64,000 nucleotides of DNA from Flavobacterium cauense R2A-7 (lineage in GTDB: Bacteria; Bacteroidota; Bacteroidia; Flavobacteriales; Flavobacteriaceae): contig NZ_AVBI01000014.1 in assembly GCF_000498475.1 (NCBI RefSeq), forward strand, positions 1-64,000, given 5' to 3'. Every line of letters starts with the position of its first letter. Position 1 is the first letter of the stretch. Shown piece by piece: positions 50,655 through 59,317 of the stretch. A program made the position numbers and the translations under genes. A model generated the notes under the pieces. The model worked only from the letters and a program-made list of their open reading frames with translations. It searched no databases and was not told the DNA's origin.

Positions 50655-52310
50655 ATGGAAGAGTTTGACGCAATTATTATTGGTTCAGGTGCCGGAGGTT
50701 TAGCCACTGCGCTATGTCTGTCCCGTGCCGGACAAAAAGTTTTGGTGCTGGAACAACATTCTGTTCCCGGTGGCTGGTGCCACAGTTTTACCTTAAACGG
50801 ACAACGGTTTAGTCCCGGAGTACATTATATCGGACTTCTGGACGAAGGGCAATCCACCAGCGATTTATATAAAGGATTGGGTGTTGCCAACGATATCGTT
50901 TTCTTCCGAATGAATCCGAAAGCCTACGATCATTGTATCATAAACGGGAAAAAAATTGATATTCCGGCAGGAATTGAAAATCTGAAAGATAATTTAATTG
51001 TTCATTTTCCCAAAGAGGAAAAAAACATAAAAGAATACCTTCATTTGGTTATAAAAGTCAGCGAAGAACTGCAATTGATCCCGAAACTGAAAGGATTTTG
51101 GCAAAACATAACCGTGCCGTTTCGTACCAAACATTTCGGGAAATTTGCGCTTTTTAGCTTGAAACGAGTGGTGAACTGGCATGTGAAAGATCCTATGTTG
51201 AAAGCCGTTTTGAATGCACAATGTGGCGATCACGGTTTACCGCCCAACAAAGCCAGTTTTCCGGTACATTGCTCGGTGATGAATCATTATGCCGACGGTG
51301 GTTTTTACCCAATGGGCGGCGGAAGTGGTATCGTAAAAGCCATGACGTCCAAAATTAAAAGTCACGGAGGTGTTATTCGCACGCAGCAATCGGTTGCTAA
51401 AATCCTGATAGAAAATAAAAAGGTAATCGGAGTCGAATTAATCGATGGTGTGCAAATCAAAGCCAAAACTATTGTTTCCAATGCCGATCCTTCCACAACC
51501 TATCTGCGGTTGATTGGTGAAGAAAAGATCAGCAAAAAACTCAAAAAGAAACTCGAAGGCACAAAGTATTCGGTAACCTCGCTTATTTTGTTTCTGACGT
51601 TGGATATGGACGTGACAAAATTCGGCATCGATTCCGGAAATATCTGGAATTTCAAGGACGAAAATATCGATAGTCATTTTGAAACCCTAACCAAAGGAAA
51701 TATTCTTGAAGGGGAAGAGTTTCCGGCCTTTTTCATGAGTTGTACTACGATTAAAGATCCGGTGAGTTTTAACGGCAGGTATCATAATTTCGAAGTGGTA
51801 ACGTATGTAGATTATGATAGTTTTGCTACGTTTGATGCCGAGGATTACCATGGTCCGGAGTATCAGGCGTTCAAAGACAGGATTATTGAGAAGTTCTTAA
51901 ACAGTGTTGAAAAAATAATTCCGAATGCCCGCCAGCACATTGTTCAGGCCGAATTAGGGACTCCGAAAACGAATCAGTTTTACATCAATTCCACCCGCGG
52001 GAATGTGTACGGCACCGAAAAAACACTGCGTCAGGTCGGACCGTTTTCATTTAAGAATAAAACCGAATTTGAAAACCTGTATTTGTGTGGCGCCAGTACA
52101 TTGTCACACGGAGTTACCGGCGCAACCTATTCCGGATTGGAAGCAGCGGCAAGAATTTTAAACTGCAAGTCGGATGATTTGTTGCTTCCCGATGAAAATC
52201 AGAAAATCACTATTTTTGATGCGGAAAATCCTTCGTCGTGGAGTGAATTTATTCATAAGAAACGAGAAGATAAAAAACGAACTTTCAAGGAAGTAACCGT
52301 TAATTCGTAA
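50655..52310 (+). CDS. CrtI/retinol-saturase-like FAD oxidoreductase
   Basis: 551 residues. N-terminal FAD-binding motif IIIGSGAGGLATALCLSRAG, then LEQHSVPGGWCHSF near residue 35 and the C-terminal LYLCGASTLSHGVTGATYSGL near 480 are typical of phytoene desaturase-like/all-trans-retinol 13,14-reductase proteins. In flexirubin clusters such an enzyme may alter the oxidation state of the polyene or the alkyl chains. There is no crtB beside it, so carotenoid synthesis is not indicated. Confidence 0.8.
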   Translation: MEEFDAIIIGSGAGGLATALCLSRAGQKVLVLEQHSVPGGWCHSFTLNGQRFSPGVHYIGLLDEGQSTSDLYKGLGVANDIVFFRMNPKAYDHCIINGKKIDIPAGIENLKDNLIVHFPKEEKNIKEYLHLVIKVSEELQLIPKLKGFWQNITVPFRTKHFGKFALFSLKRVVNWHVKDPMLKAVLNAQCGDHGLPPNKASFPVHCSVMNHYADGGFYPMGGGSGIVKAMTSKIKSHGGVIRTQQSVAKILIENKKVIGVELIDGVQIKAKTIVSNADPSTTYLRLIGEEKISKKLKKKLEGTKYSVTSLILFLTLDMDVTKFGIDSGNIWNFKDENIDSHFETLTKGNILEGEEFPAFFMSCTTIKDPVSFNGRYHNFEVVTYVDYDSFATFDAEDYHGPEYQAFKDRIIEKFLNSVEKIIPNARQHIVQAELGTPKTNQFYINSTRGNVYGTEKTLRQVGPFSFKNKTEFENLYLCGASTLSHGVTGATYSGLEAAARILNCKSDDLLLPDENQKITIFDAENPSSWSEFIHKKREDKKRTFKEVTVNS

Positions 52311-52319
52311 AAAACAGTT

Positions 52320-52348
52320 TTGAAAAAACAGGAGCAATTTTATCTTTG
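52320..52348 (+). promoter_or_regulatory. darA: Internal promoter before darA
   Basis: TTG at 52320-52322, an 18-base spacer and TATCTTTG at 52341-52348: a near-ideal flavobacterial promoter in the 59-base gap, 21 bases upstream of the darA ATG. Confidence 0.65.
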
Positions 52349-52369
52349 CCCCGATGCTAAAATAAGGAA

Positions 52370-53272
52370 ATGAAAAACGTACTTGTAGTTTATTATACAC
52401 AATCCGGTCAGTTGGGGGAAATTGCAAAAAATGTGGCCCAGCCGCTTTTGAACGACCCTGATGTTTCCGTTACATTTTGTACCGTCGACATGGAAAAACC
52501 TTTTCCTTTTCCCTGGAAAGCGAAAGAGTTTTTTAATGTTTTTCCCGAATCCTTTTTGCAGATTCCGGCCAAAATTCATCGTCCTTCGGAAGCAGTGATG
52601 GCTAAAAAATACGATTTGGTTATTTTGGCTTATCAGGTGTGGTACCTTTCGCCTTCCATTCCGGTAAACTCCTTTCTGAAAAGTGAGTTTGCAAAAGAAT
52701 TATTGGAGAATACACCATTAATTACACTAATCGGATGCCGGAACATGTGGGCTTTGGCGCAGGAAAAAATGAAAGTGCTGCTGAAAAATACCGGTGCCCA
52801 ATTGGTTGGAAATATTGCTTTGGTAGACCGTCATATTAATCATGTGAGTGTGATTACCATTGTCGAATGGATGTTTACAGGGAAAAAAGAAAAATATCTC
52901 GGCATTTTTCCAAAACCGGGCGTGTCGGAGAAAGACATTCAGGAATCTTCAAAGTTCGGAACGGTAATCCTGAAGCACCTGAAAATGAATTCTTACGAAA
53001 CACTACAGCAGGAATTGGTGGCCAACGATGCGGTTGAAATTCGTCCGTTTCTGATTGAAATGGATAAAAAAGCCAATAAGATGTTTAAAATATGGGCCAA
53101 TGCAATCATCAAAAAAACAAATTCACGACCAGCTTGGTTAAAAGGATTTAATATTTATTTGTTGGTGGCAATTTGGGTAATGTCACCAATTGTCTATATC
53201 TTGCACCTTTTTACATATCCGCTGAAATATGCGAAAATTAAGAAAGAAAAAGCCTACTATAAAGGGGTTTAA
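52370..53272 (+). CDS. darA: Dialkylresorcinol biosynthesis protein DarA
   Basis: 300 residues. The start VLVVYYTQSGQLGEIA is a flavodoxin-like FMN-binding loop, and the C-terminus holds a membrane segment (about 262-285) followed by a basic tail. Length, N-terminal motif and position just before a ketosynthase-III-like gene match DarA of Flavobacterium and related bacteria. There DarA works with DarB to form the resorcinol ring, probably by aromatising the cyclic intermediate. It is anchored to the inner membrane. Confidence 0.83.
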   Translation: MKNVLVVYYTQSGQLGEIAKNVAQPLLNDPDVSVTFCTVDMEKPFPFPWKAKEFFNVFPESFLQIPAKIHRPSEAVMAKKYDLVILAYQVWYLSPSIPVNSFLKSEFAKELLENTPLITLIGCRNMWALAQEKMKVLLKNTGAQLVGNIALVDRHINHVSVITIVEWMFTGKKEKYLGIFPKPGVSEKDIQESSKFGTVILKHLKMNSYETLQQELVANDAVEIRPFLIEMDKKANKMFKIWANAIIKKTNSRPAWLKGFNIYLLVAIWVMSPIVYILHLFTYPLKYAKIKKEKAYYKGV

Positions 53273-53291
53273 AAGGAATTTTTGATACAAT

Positions 53292-54425
53292 ATGCTTGAA
53301 GTCTACATAACAAAATCGGGGAAATATTTGCCTAACGAAGCGGTTACCAATGAAGAAATGGAATCGTTCCTTGGGCTGATAAACAACTCGGCCTCAAAAG
53401 CCCGACGAATAATTCTGCGCAATAACGGAATTACATCGCGGTATTACGCTTTGGATAAAGAGGGAAAACCTACCCATACGAATGCGGAATTGACCAACAA
53501 CGCTATCGAAACACTTTTCGATAGCAATTTTACACGCAACGAAGTGGAATTGCTTTCGTGCGGAACGTCAACTCCGGATTCCTTATTGCCGTCTCATGCC
53601 GCTATGGTACACGGTCTGATGAAAAACCGTTCGGTGGAACTAAATTCTTCTTCCGGTGTTTGCAATGCCGGAATGAATGCGTTGAAATTCGGCTATCTTT
53701 CCGTGAAATCGGGAAACACCAATAACGCCGTTTGTACCGGTTCGGAAAGGGTTTCTACCTGGATGCTTGCTGATAAATTCGAAAACGAAGTAGTGAATCT
53801 TAAAAGTTTGGAAGAACAACCGATTATTGCTTTCAAAAAAGATTTTTTGCGTTGGATGTTGTCTGACGGCGCCGCTGCTTTTTTATTGGAAAACAAACCA
53901 AGAGGCGAAAATTCCTTGAAAATCGAATGGATGGAAGCGTTTTCATACGCTCATGAACTGGAAGCCTGCATGTATGCCGGAGGCGATAAAATGGAGAACG
54001 GTCAAATCAAGCCTTGGAGCGATTATAAATCGAGCGAATGGCTTACCGAATCTGTGTTTTCCATCAAACAGGATGTGAAAATACTGGACAAACATATCCT
54101 TGTAAAAGGTGCCGAAAGTATGAAGGCGGCGATGGCGAAAAACAATTTGAAACCGGAAGATATCACCTATTTTTTACCGCATGTTTCATCGCACTATTTT
54201 GTTGCGGGATTATACAAAGCCTTGGCAGAAGAAGGTATAGAAGTTCCGATGGAAAAATGGTTCATGAACCTTAAAAAAGTCGGAAATGTGGGTTCGGCAT
54301 CAATCTATCTGATGCTGGAAGAATTGATGAATTCCGGACAATTGAAAAAAGGCGACACAATCTTGTTGTCGGTTCCGGAAAGCGGTCGTTTTTCTTATTC
54401 TTATGCATATTTAACGGTTTGCTAA
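53292..54425 (+). CDS. darB: Dialkylresorcinol ketosynthase/cyclase DarB
   Basis: 377 residues of the KAS III fold. The catalytic Cys is in SSSGVCNAGMNALKFG near residue 124 and the His in FLPHVSSHYF near 298, with a late Asn/Gly block GNVGSASIYLML near 335. DarB condenses two acyl precursors and cyclises the product to the dialkylresorcinol precursor. It lies 19 bases after darA; the next gene starts inside its stop codon (TAATG). Confidence 0.85.
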   Translation: MLEVYITKSGKYLPNEAVTNEEMESFLGLINNSASKARRIILRNNGITSRYYALDKEGKPTHTNAELTNNAIETLFDSNFTRNEVELLSCGTSTPDSLLPSHAAMVHGLMKNRSVELNSSSGVCNAGMNALKFGYLSVKSGNTNNAVCTGSERVSTWMLADKFENEVVNLKSLEEQPIIAFKKDFLRWMLSDGAAAFLLENKPRGENSLKIEWMEAFSYAHELEACMYAGGDKMENGQIKPWSDYKSSEWLTESVFSIKQDVKILDKHILVKGAESMKAAMAKNNLKPEDITYFLPHVSSHYFVAGLYKALAEEGIEVPMEKWFMNLKKVGNVGSASIYLMLEELMNSGQLKKGDTILLSVPESGRFSYSYAYLTVC

Positions 54426-54859
54426 TGGAAAAGATATTGCCTATACTGGACAAAGATTTTGTAGGAAGTCTGATTCCACAGAAATTTCCGTTTGTAATGG
54501 TTGACAAACTGCTTTCTTTTTCTGAAAATGAAGTGGTGGCAGGGTTGACGGTTGCAGAGGATAATATATTTTTCAATGCCGGAACGTTTCAGGAATCCGG
54601 GTTGATCGAACACATGGCCCAATCGGTTGCCTTGTTTACCGGGTATCAGTTTTATTTGAAAAACGAACCCGCGCCAACAGGTTACATCGGTTCTATAAAA
54701 TCAATCACCATTGCCGAATTACCGGTTTTGGGTGAGAAAATTGAAACTACCGTTAATGTCCTTCAGGAGTTTATGGGAGTAACCTTAGTGAATATTGTTT
54801 CTAAAGTCAACGACAAGGAAATCGCCCGCGGACAAATGAAAACGGTTTTAGCATCTTAA
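54425..54859 (+). CDS. Hotdog-fold 3-hydroxyacyl-ACP dehydratase-like protein (first copy)
   Basis: 144 residues from the ATG that overlaps the darB stop. FPFVMVDKLLSF near residue 22 and ESGLIEHMAQSVALFTGYQ near 58 match the ApeI/FabZ-like dehydratase pattern; the acidic Glu in LIEHMAQ aligns with the active-site region. It would dehydrate beta-hydroxyacyl-ACP to the trans double bonds of the polyene. A second, related gene follows directly. Confidence 0.8.
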   Translation: MEKILPILDKDFVGSLIPQKFPFVMVDKLLSFSENEVVAGLTVAEDNIFFNAGTFQESGLIEHMAQSVALFTGYQFYLKNEPAPTGYIGSIKSITIAELPVLGEKIETTVNVLQEFMGVTLVNIVSKVNDKEIARGQMKTVLAS

Positions 54860-54862
54860 ATT

Positions 54863-55324
54863 ATGGAGCAGTACGAAAATACTATCGACATAAAGCACTA
54901 TTTACCACACCGCAAACCAATGCTGATGGTTGACTGGATTTTGGAACTCAGTCATCAGGAAGTGAAAACGGTTTTTGAAATCAAAAGCGATAATGTTTTT
55001 GTGGAAAATGATGCTTTTGCCGAAGTAGGACTGATTGAAAATGCGGCGCAAACCTGTTCCTCAATAGTAGGACAGTCCTTTTTTCTAGATGAAAACCATC
55101 AGGTAAAAGACGATGTGGAAGTAATCGGATTCATCAGCGGTATTAAAAAAGTAAAAGTGTTGTCCTTACCAAAAGTAGGAACGACCATCAATACCAATGC
55201 GGTTTTGCATTCCCGTTTCGATACGGACGATTACAGTATTTGTACCATGATGTGCACCACATTTTGCAATGAGGTTTTGCTTTTTGAAGCAGAAATAAAT
55301 TTATTCATACAGGAGAAACGATAA
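54863..55324 (+). CDS. Hotdog-fold 3-hydroxyacyl-ACP dehydratase-like protein (second copy)
   Basis: 153 residues. YLPHRKPMLMVDWILEL near residue 14 has the His of FabZ/ApeP-type dehydratases, and EVGLIENAAQTCSSIVGQ near 58 carries the matching Glu. The first copy lacks the His in this position (QKFPFVMVD), so the two may act as a heterodimer, as known for ApeI/ApeP in aryl polyene systems. Confidence 0.82.
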   Translation: MEQYENTIDIKHYLPHRKPMLMVDWILELSHQEVKTVFEIKSDNVFVENDAFAEVGLIENAAQTCSSIVGQSFFLDENHQVKDDVEVIGFISGIKKVKVLSLPKVGTTINTNAVLHSRFDTDDYSICTMMCTTFCNEVLLFEAEINLFIQEKR

Positions 55325-55729
55325 ATGAAGAAGGAAGAAGTACCACAGGATAACAGTAATCTTTCATCCAATAACATGAAAGAGCTTTGCTATGCCACCG
55401 ATGAAAACGGGAATTATACCACCGCCTTAAGTACCGGTTGGGAACCCAAAACGATCGCGTTGGAAAATTCGATACAGGATATTAACGAACGCATCGAAGC
55501 AGCGAAAGCAGGAGTGAAAAACGGAACATTGAGTCCGATTGTGTATTTCATGGAGGTACATAAAATGGACTGGATGACGCTTGCAGGTTATGTAGGAATG
55601 TGGACCTGGCGCGTTAAACGTCACGGAAAGCCATCGGTTTTTAAAAAAATGAATGATAAAATGTTAGCGAAATATGCCGAAGCTTTTGAAATTTCGGTAG
55701 CCGAGCTAAAAAATTATAAAGGAGAATAA
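55325..55729 (+). CDS. Unknown 134-residue protein of the pigment cluster
   Basis: No named family recognised. The chain is hydrophilic with an N-terminal polar region, a central LENSIQDINERIEAAKAGV helix and a C-terminal helix pair whose end (YAEAFEISVAELKNY) resembles the last helices of XRE-type DNA-binding domains. No signal or membrane segment is visible. Its ATG starts one base after the dehydratase stop and its stop overlaps the next start (TAATG), so it is made together with the BtrH-like protein and may be its partner. Confidence 0.6.
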   Translation: MKKEEVPQDNSNLSSNNMKELCYATDENGNYTTALSTGWEPKTIALENSIQDINERIEAAKAGVKNGTLSPIVYFMEVHKMDWMTLAGYVGMWTWRVKRHGKPSVFKKMNDKMLAKYAEAFEISVAELKNYKGE

Positions 55730-56724
55730 TGGAGACTAATTTTGTTCATCATCAGTCCGCTCACTGCGAGAATGGCGTTGCTTCCAATTTACTGAAGCAT
55801 CAGGGAATAAACATTAGTGAACCCATGGTTTTCGGAATCGGTTCGGGACTGTTTTTTTTCTATTTGCCTTTGCTAAAGGTAAATCACGCCCCGGCCATAA
55901 GTTACCGTCCAATGCCTGGTTTTATATTTAATAAAGCTGCGAAACGATTGGGGATTAAAGTAAAACGCGTTAAGTTTTCCAATCCGCAATCGGCGCAAAA
56001 AGCCTTGGAAGACAATCTTAAAAACAATATTCCTTCCGGATTACAGGTTGGGGTTTACAATCTGACATATTTCCCCGACGAATACCGTTTTCATTTTAAT
56101 GCCCACAATCTGGTGGTGTACGGTAAAAAAGACGATACCTTTTTAATCAGCGATCCCGTTATGGAAACCGTTACTACTTTAACCGAGAAAGAGTTAGAGA
56201 AAGTGCGTTTTGCCAAAGGAGCATTAGCGCCGAAAGGACAAATGTACTATCCGGTTGCCATTCCGGCGGTAATCGATTGGGAAACAGCAATAAAGAAAGG
56301 AATAAAAAATACGTGTAACGACATGCTGGCTCCGGTGCCCATTGTTGGAGTATCGGCCATGCGTTTTCTGTCACGGAGTATCCGAAAATGGCCTGCTAAA
56401 AAAGGCGTGAAAGTAGCCAATCATTATTTGGCGCAATTGGTGCGTATGCAGGAAGAAATCGGAACCGGAGGCGGGGGCTTCCGATTCATCTATGCGGCTT
56501 TTCTTCAGGAGGCTTCGGTTATCCTGAAAAATGAAAAACTGAAGGAACTTTCCCTTGAAATGACTACGATTGGCGATTTATGGCGCGATTTTGCCGTAAA
56601 CGCTGCCCGTGTATACAAAAACCGAAGCAATCAAACTGATGTTTACAACAGCCTGGCCGATGAATTATTAAAGTTAGCCGATCTGGAAGAAGCTTTTTTC
56701 AAAAAACTTAAAAAGGCCATTTAA
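55729..56724 (+). CDS. BtrH-like (BtrH_N/DUF4872) protein, candidate acyltransferase
   Basis: 331 residues. The N-terminal HHQSAHCENGVASNLLK contains the Cys that marks BtrH_N domains, with a His in FNAHNLVVYG near 125 and an Asp in LISDPVMETV near 140 as possible partners of a papain-like triad. The C-terminal half matches the helical DUF4872 pattern. BtrH of butirosin synthesis moves an acyl group from ACP to an amine. Here an ester between polyene and resorcinol is a plausible target. That is inference from context. Confidence 0.72.
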   Translation: METNFVHHQSAHCENGVASNLLKHQGINISEPMVFGIGSGLFFFYLPLLKVNHAPAISYRPMPGFIFNKAAKRLGIKVKRVKFSNPQSAQKALEDNLKNNIPSGLQVGVYNLTYFPDEYRFHFNAHNLVVYGKKDDTFLISDPVMETVTTLTEKELEKVRFAKGALAPKGQMYYPVAIPAVIDWETAIKKGIKNTCNDMLAPVPIVGVSAMRFLSRSIRKWPAKKGVKVANHYLAQLVRMQEEIGTGGGGFRFIYAAFLQEASVILKNEKLKELSLEMTTIGDLWRDFAVNAARVYKNRSNQTDVYNSLADELLKLADLEEAFFKKLKKAI

Positions 56725-56728
56725 TTCC

Positions 56729-57484
56729 ATGAATGAACCGATAATCCATATCTCAGAGCTTTATAAAAAGTATAAAGATGCCGATGATTTTTCAGTCAAC
56801 AACTTAAGTCTGTCGATTGAAAAAAACGAAATTTTTGGATTGTTAGGTCCTAACGGTGCCGGGAAAACTACACTGATTTCCATGTTATGCGGATTGGTGA
56901 AACCCACTGCAGGAAAATTTACCATCAGCGGACTTTCCTACGATAAGAATGCCACACAAATAAAAAAAACAATTGGGGTTGTACCTCAGGAATATGCTTT
57001 GTATCCCACATTAACAGCGCGTGAAAACCTTCGCTATTTCGGTAGCATGTATGGCTTGAAAGGCAAAGAATTGCATCGGAAAGTAGACGAAGCATTAGAC
57101 CATTTAGGGCTTCTGAAGTTTGCCGATAAAAAAATCGAAACGTTCTCCGGAGGAATGAAACGCCGCGTGAACCTGATTGCGGGTATTCTGCATCAACCTT
57201 CGGTTTTATTTCTGGACGAACCGACAGTAGGCGTAGATGTACAGTCCAAAAACGTCATTATCGACTATCTGAAAGAATTGAATTCAAAAGGAACGACAAT
57301 AATTTATACTTCCCATCATTTAACGGAAGCACAGGATTTCTGTACCAAGATTGCCATTATCGACAGAGGTAAAATTTATGCGGAAGGCACGCCGGACGGA
57401 CTGATTCACGGAACGCCGCATGCGCACAATCTTGAAGATGTTTTTATTTCATTAACCGGTAAAGAGCTTCGTGATGATGTATAA
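56729..57484 (+). CDS. ABC transporter ATP-binding protein
   Basis: 251 residues. Walker A GPNGAGKTT near residue 40, Q-loop VVPQEYALYPTLTARENL near 88, signature FSGGMKRRVNLIAG near 139, Walker B VLFLDEPTVGVD near 160, switch His in IIYTSHHLTEAQ near 195. Pairs with the permease encoded next, with which it overlaps by 11 bases. The cargo is probably flexirubin or a precursor on its way to the outer membrane. Confidence 0.9.
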   Translation: MNEPIIHISELYKKYKDADDFSVNNLSLSIEKNEIFGLLGPNGAGKTTLISMLCGLVKPTAGKFTISGLSYDKNATQIKKTIGVVPQEYALYPTLTARENLRYFGSMYGLKGKELHRKVDEALDHLGLLKFADKKIETFSGGMKRRVNLIAGILHQPSVLFLDEPTVGVDVQSKNVIIDYLKELNSKGTTIIYTSHHLTEAQDFCTKIAIIDRGKIYAEGTPDGLIHGTPHAHNLEDVFISLTGKELRDDV

Positions 57485-58760
57485 GTTTTTAATGTCGGTC
57501 TACAAGGAAATGCTCTTATTAAAAAGGGATTTCGGCGGATTGGTAATCCTTTTCGTGATGCCATTGGTGCTGATTGTTACCATTACGCTGATTCAGGACA
57601 GTACGTTCAAATCGGTTAATGAAAGCCGTATTCCGATTCTTTTGGTGGATCACGATAACGGCAACATATCCAAAACCGTCAAAGAAAATTTAAACGAAAG
57701 CGGTTCTTTTGAAATCGTAACCAAAATAGACGGCGCAACGGTAACCGAAGCTTCGGCCAAAGAAGCTGTTTTTAAAGGGAAATACCAATTGGCCATCGTT
57801 ATTCCCGAAAAATTGAGTGCCGATTTACAACTGAAAGTAAACCAGAATGTCGGGAAAATTGTCAGCCAGTTAGGTTTGGAAGACACCACTTCGGTTGTTA
57901 AAGAAAAAGTAGTGGTGAAATCCAAAGAAGTCAAACTTTATTTTGATCCCGCCACCCAGCTAACCTTCAAAAATGCGGTGAAAAGTGCCATCGACAAAAT
58001 GATTTCTCAGATTGAAACCCAATCCATTTACAGTACGTTTCAGGATCAGTTGGGCGAAGGTGATGAACCGATTTTCGAACAGGAAAGTTTCATTACCTTC
58101 AAAGAAATCGTTCCAAAAGTCAACGACAAGGAAATTCTTCCCAATTCGGTACAACACAATGTTCCGGCCTGGGCTTTGTTCGCCATATTTTTTATCGTAG
58201 TGCCGCTTTCCATCAATATTGTGAAGGAAAAAGGACAGGGTACACAAATCCGATTGATTACCAATCCGGTGCCGTATGCCGTAATTATTGCCGGTAAAAC
58301 CGCTACTTATTTAATGATTTGCATGATACAGTTTTTCCTGATGGTAGCTGTAGGTGTCTATCTTTTCCCGTATTTGGGATTGCCGGTCTTGGATGTCGAC
58401 GGTAAATTACTGCTGATGAGTATCGTGGCGCTTTTCTCCGGATTAGCCGCTATCGGATTCGGAATACTTTTGGGAACTATTGCTAAGACACAGGAACAGT
58501 CGGCACCATTTGGAGCGACCTCTGTGGTGATTTTAGCAGCCATTGGTGGTGTTTGGGTGCCTGTTTTTGCGATGCCGAAAATCATGCAATATGTGTCCCA
58601 TATTTCGCCGATGAACTGGGGATTGAATGCTTTTTACGACGTGCTTTTGCGCAACGGAAACATCGTTGAAATCCTTCCCGAAATTAATTTATTACTTTTG
58701 TTTTTTATAATTACAATAACCATTGCAATCGGCTATGATAAAAAGAAAAGAGCAGTATAA
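57474..58760 (+). CDS. ABC transporter permease (ABC-2 type)
   Basis: 428 residues from ATG 57474 (57477 also possible). One N-terminal membrane helix (about 22-40), a large extracytoplasmic domain (about 45-220), then five or six membrane helices to the end, the ABC-2 (NatB/YhaP-like) layout. It forms the export pore with the preceding ATPase. The thioesterase gene begins 26 bases inside its 3' end. Confidence 0.85.
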   Translation: MMYKFLMSVYKEMLLLKRDFGGLVILFVMPLVLIVTITLIQDSTFKSVNESRIPILLVDHDNGNISKTVKENLNESGSFEIVTKIDGATVTEASAKEAVFKGKYQLAIVIPEKLSADLQLKVNQNVGKIVSQLGLEDTTSVVKEKVVVKSKEVKLYFDPATQLTFKNAVKSAIDKMISQIETQSIYSTFQDQLGEGDEPIFEQESFITFKEIVPKVNDKEILPNSVQHNVPAWALFAIFFIVVPLSINIVKEKGQGTQIRLITNPVPYAVIIAGKTATYLMICMIQFFLMVAVGVYLFPYLGLPVLDVDGKLLLMSIVALFSGLAAIGFGILLGTIAKTQEQSAPFGATSVVILAAIGGVWVPVFAMPKIMQYVSHISPMNWGLNAFYDVLLRNGNIVEILPEINLLLLFFIITITIAIGYDKKKRAV

Positions 58761-59184
58761 CGAAGCCACGGAACTTACGGTTACCCAAGAGATACGTGTT
58801 CGTTTTAATGAAACCGATCCGTTGGGTATTGTCTGGCACGGCTATTACATCACTTATTTTGAAGATGGACGCGAAGCATTTGGCCGCCAACACGGGATTT
58901 CCTATTTGGATGTACATGAGCACGGCTATACAACGCCTATTGTAAAATCGAATTGCGAACATAAATTGTCGTTACGTTACGGCGATGTGGCCCGAATTGA
59001 AACAACCATTGTCGATTCTCCGGCTGCCAAAATGATTTTCAGGTATAAAATTTACGATGCCAATAACGAAATTGCCTGCACAGGGGAAACCGTTCAGGTA
59101 TTTGTGGATGGAAACGGCAATTTATCGCTGAATTTTCCGCCCTTTTTTGAAGAATGGAAACGTAAAGTGGGTTTATTGAAATAA
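58735..59184 (+). CDS. Acyl-CoA/ACP thioesterase (4HBT-type hotdog)
   Basis: 149 residues. RFNETDPLGIVWHGYYITYFEDGRE near residue 25 is the YbgC/4-hydroxybenzoyl-CoA thioesterase motif with the active-site Asp of TDPLG. It would release the polyene acid from ACP or edit wrong intermediates. Start at 58735 gives an overlap of 26 bases with the permease gene; a TTG four codons upstream is not favoured. Confidence 0.83.
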   Translation: MIKRKEQYNEATELTVTQEIRVRFNETDPLGIVWHGYYITYFEDGREAFGRQHGISYLDVHEHGYTTPIVKSNCEHKLSLRYGDVARIETTIVDSPAAKMIFRYKIYDANNEIACTGETVQVFVDGNGNLSLNFPPFFEEWKRKVGLLK

Positions 59185-59215
59185 GAAGCGAATGGTTTGG
59201 GTGTGTTTGTGAACG

Positions 59216-59283
59216 CAATTCCCGCCCTCCGCTACATCTTTTTCTTAAAAAAAGAAAAAGGATACCGCTACTGTCGGGGCTAA
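59216..59283. repeat. Dispersed REP-like intergenic element, copy 3
   Basis: CCCGCCCTCCGCTACATCTTTTTC then AAAAAAAGAAAAAGGATACCGCTAC and TCGGGGCTA. The inner halves form a long hairpin. It matches the ends of the copies at 9.8 and 42.0 kb. It lies inside the pigment operon, between the thioesterase and the next ketosynthase. Confidence 0.65.
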
Positions 59284-59317
59284 AAAGGAAACTATTAGCC
59301 AATCAGGAAACAAGAAA

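Noticed and set aside
50655..52310. Carotenoid desaturase of a zeaxanthin pathway
   Set aside because: No phytoene synthase or cyclase is near. The sequence fits the broader retinol-saturase-like group found in flexirubin clusters.
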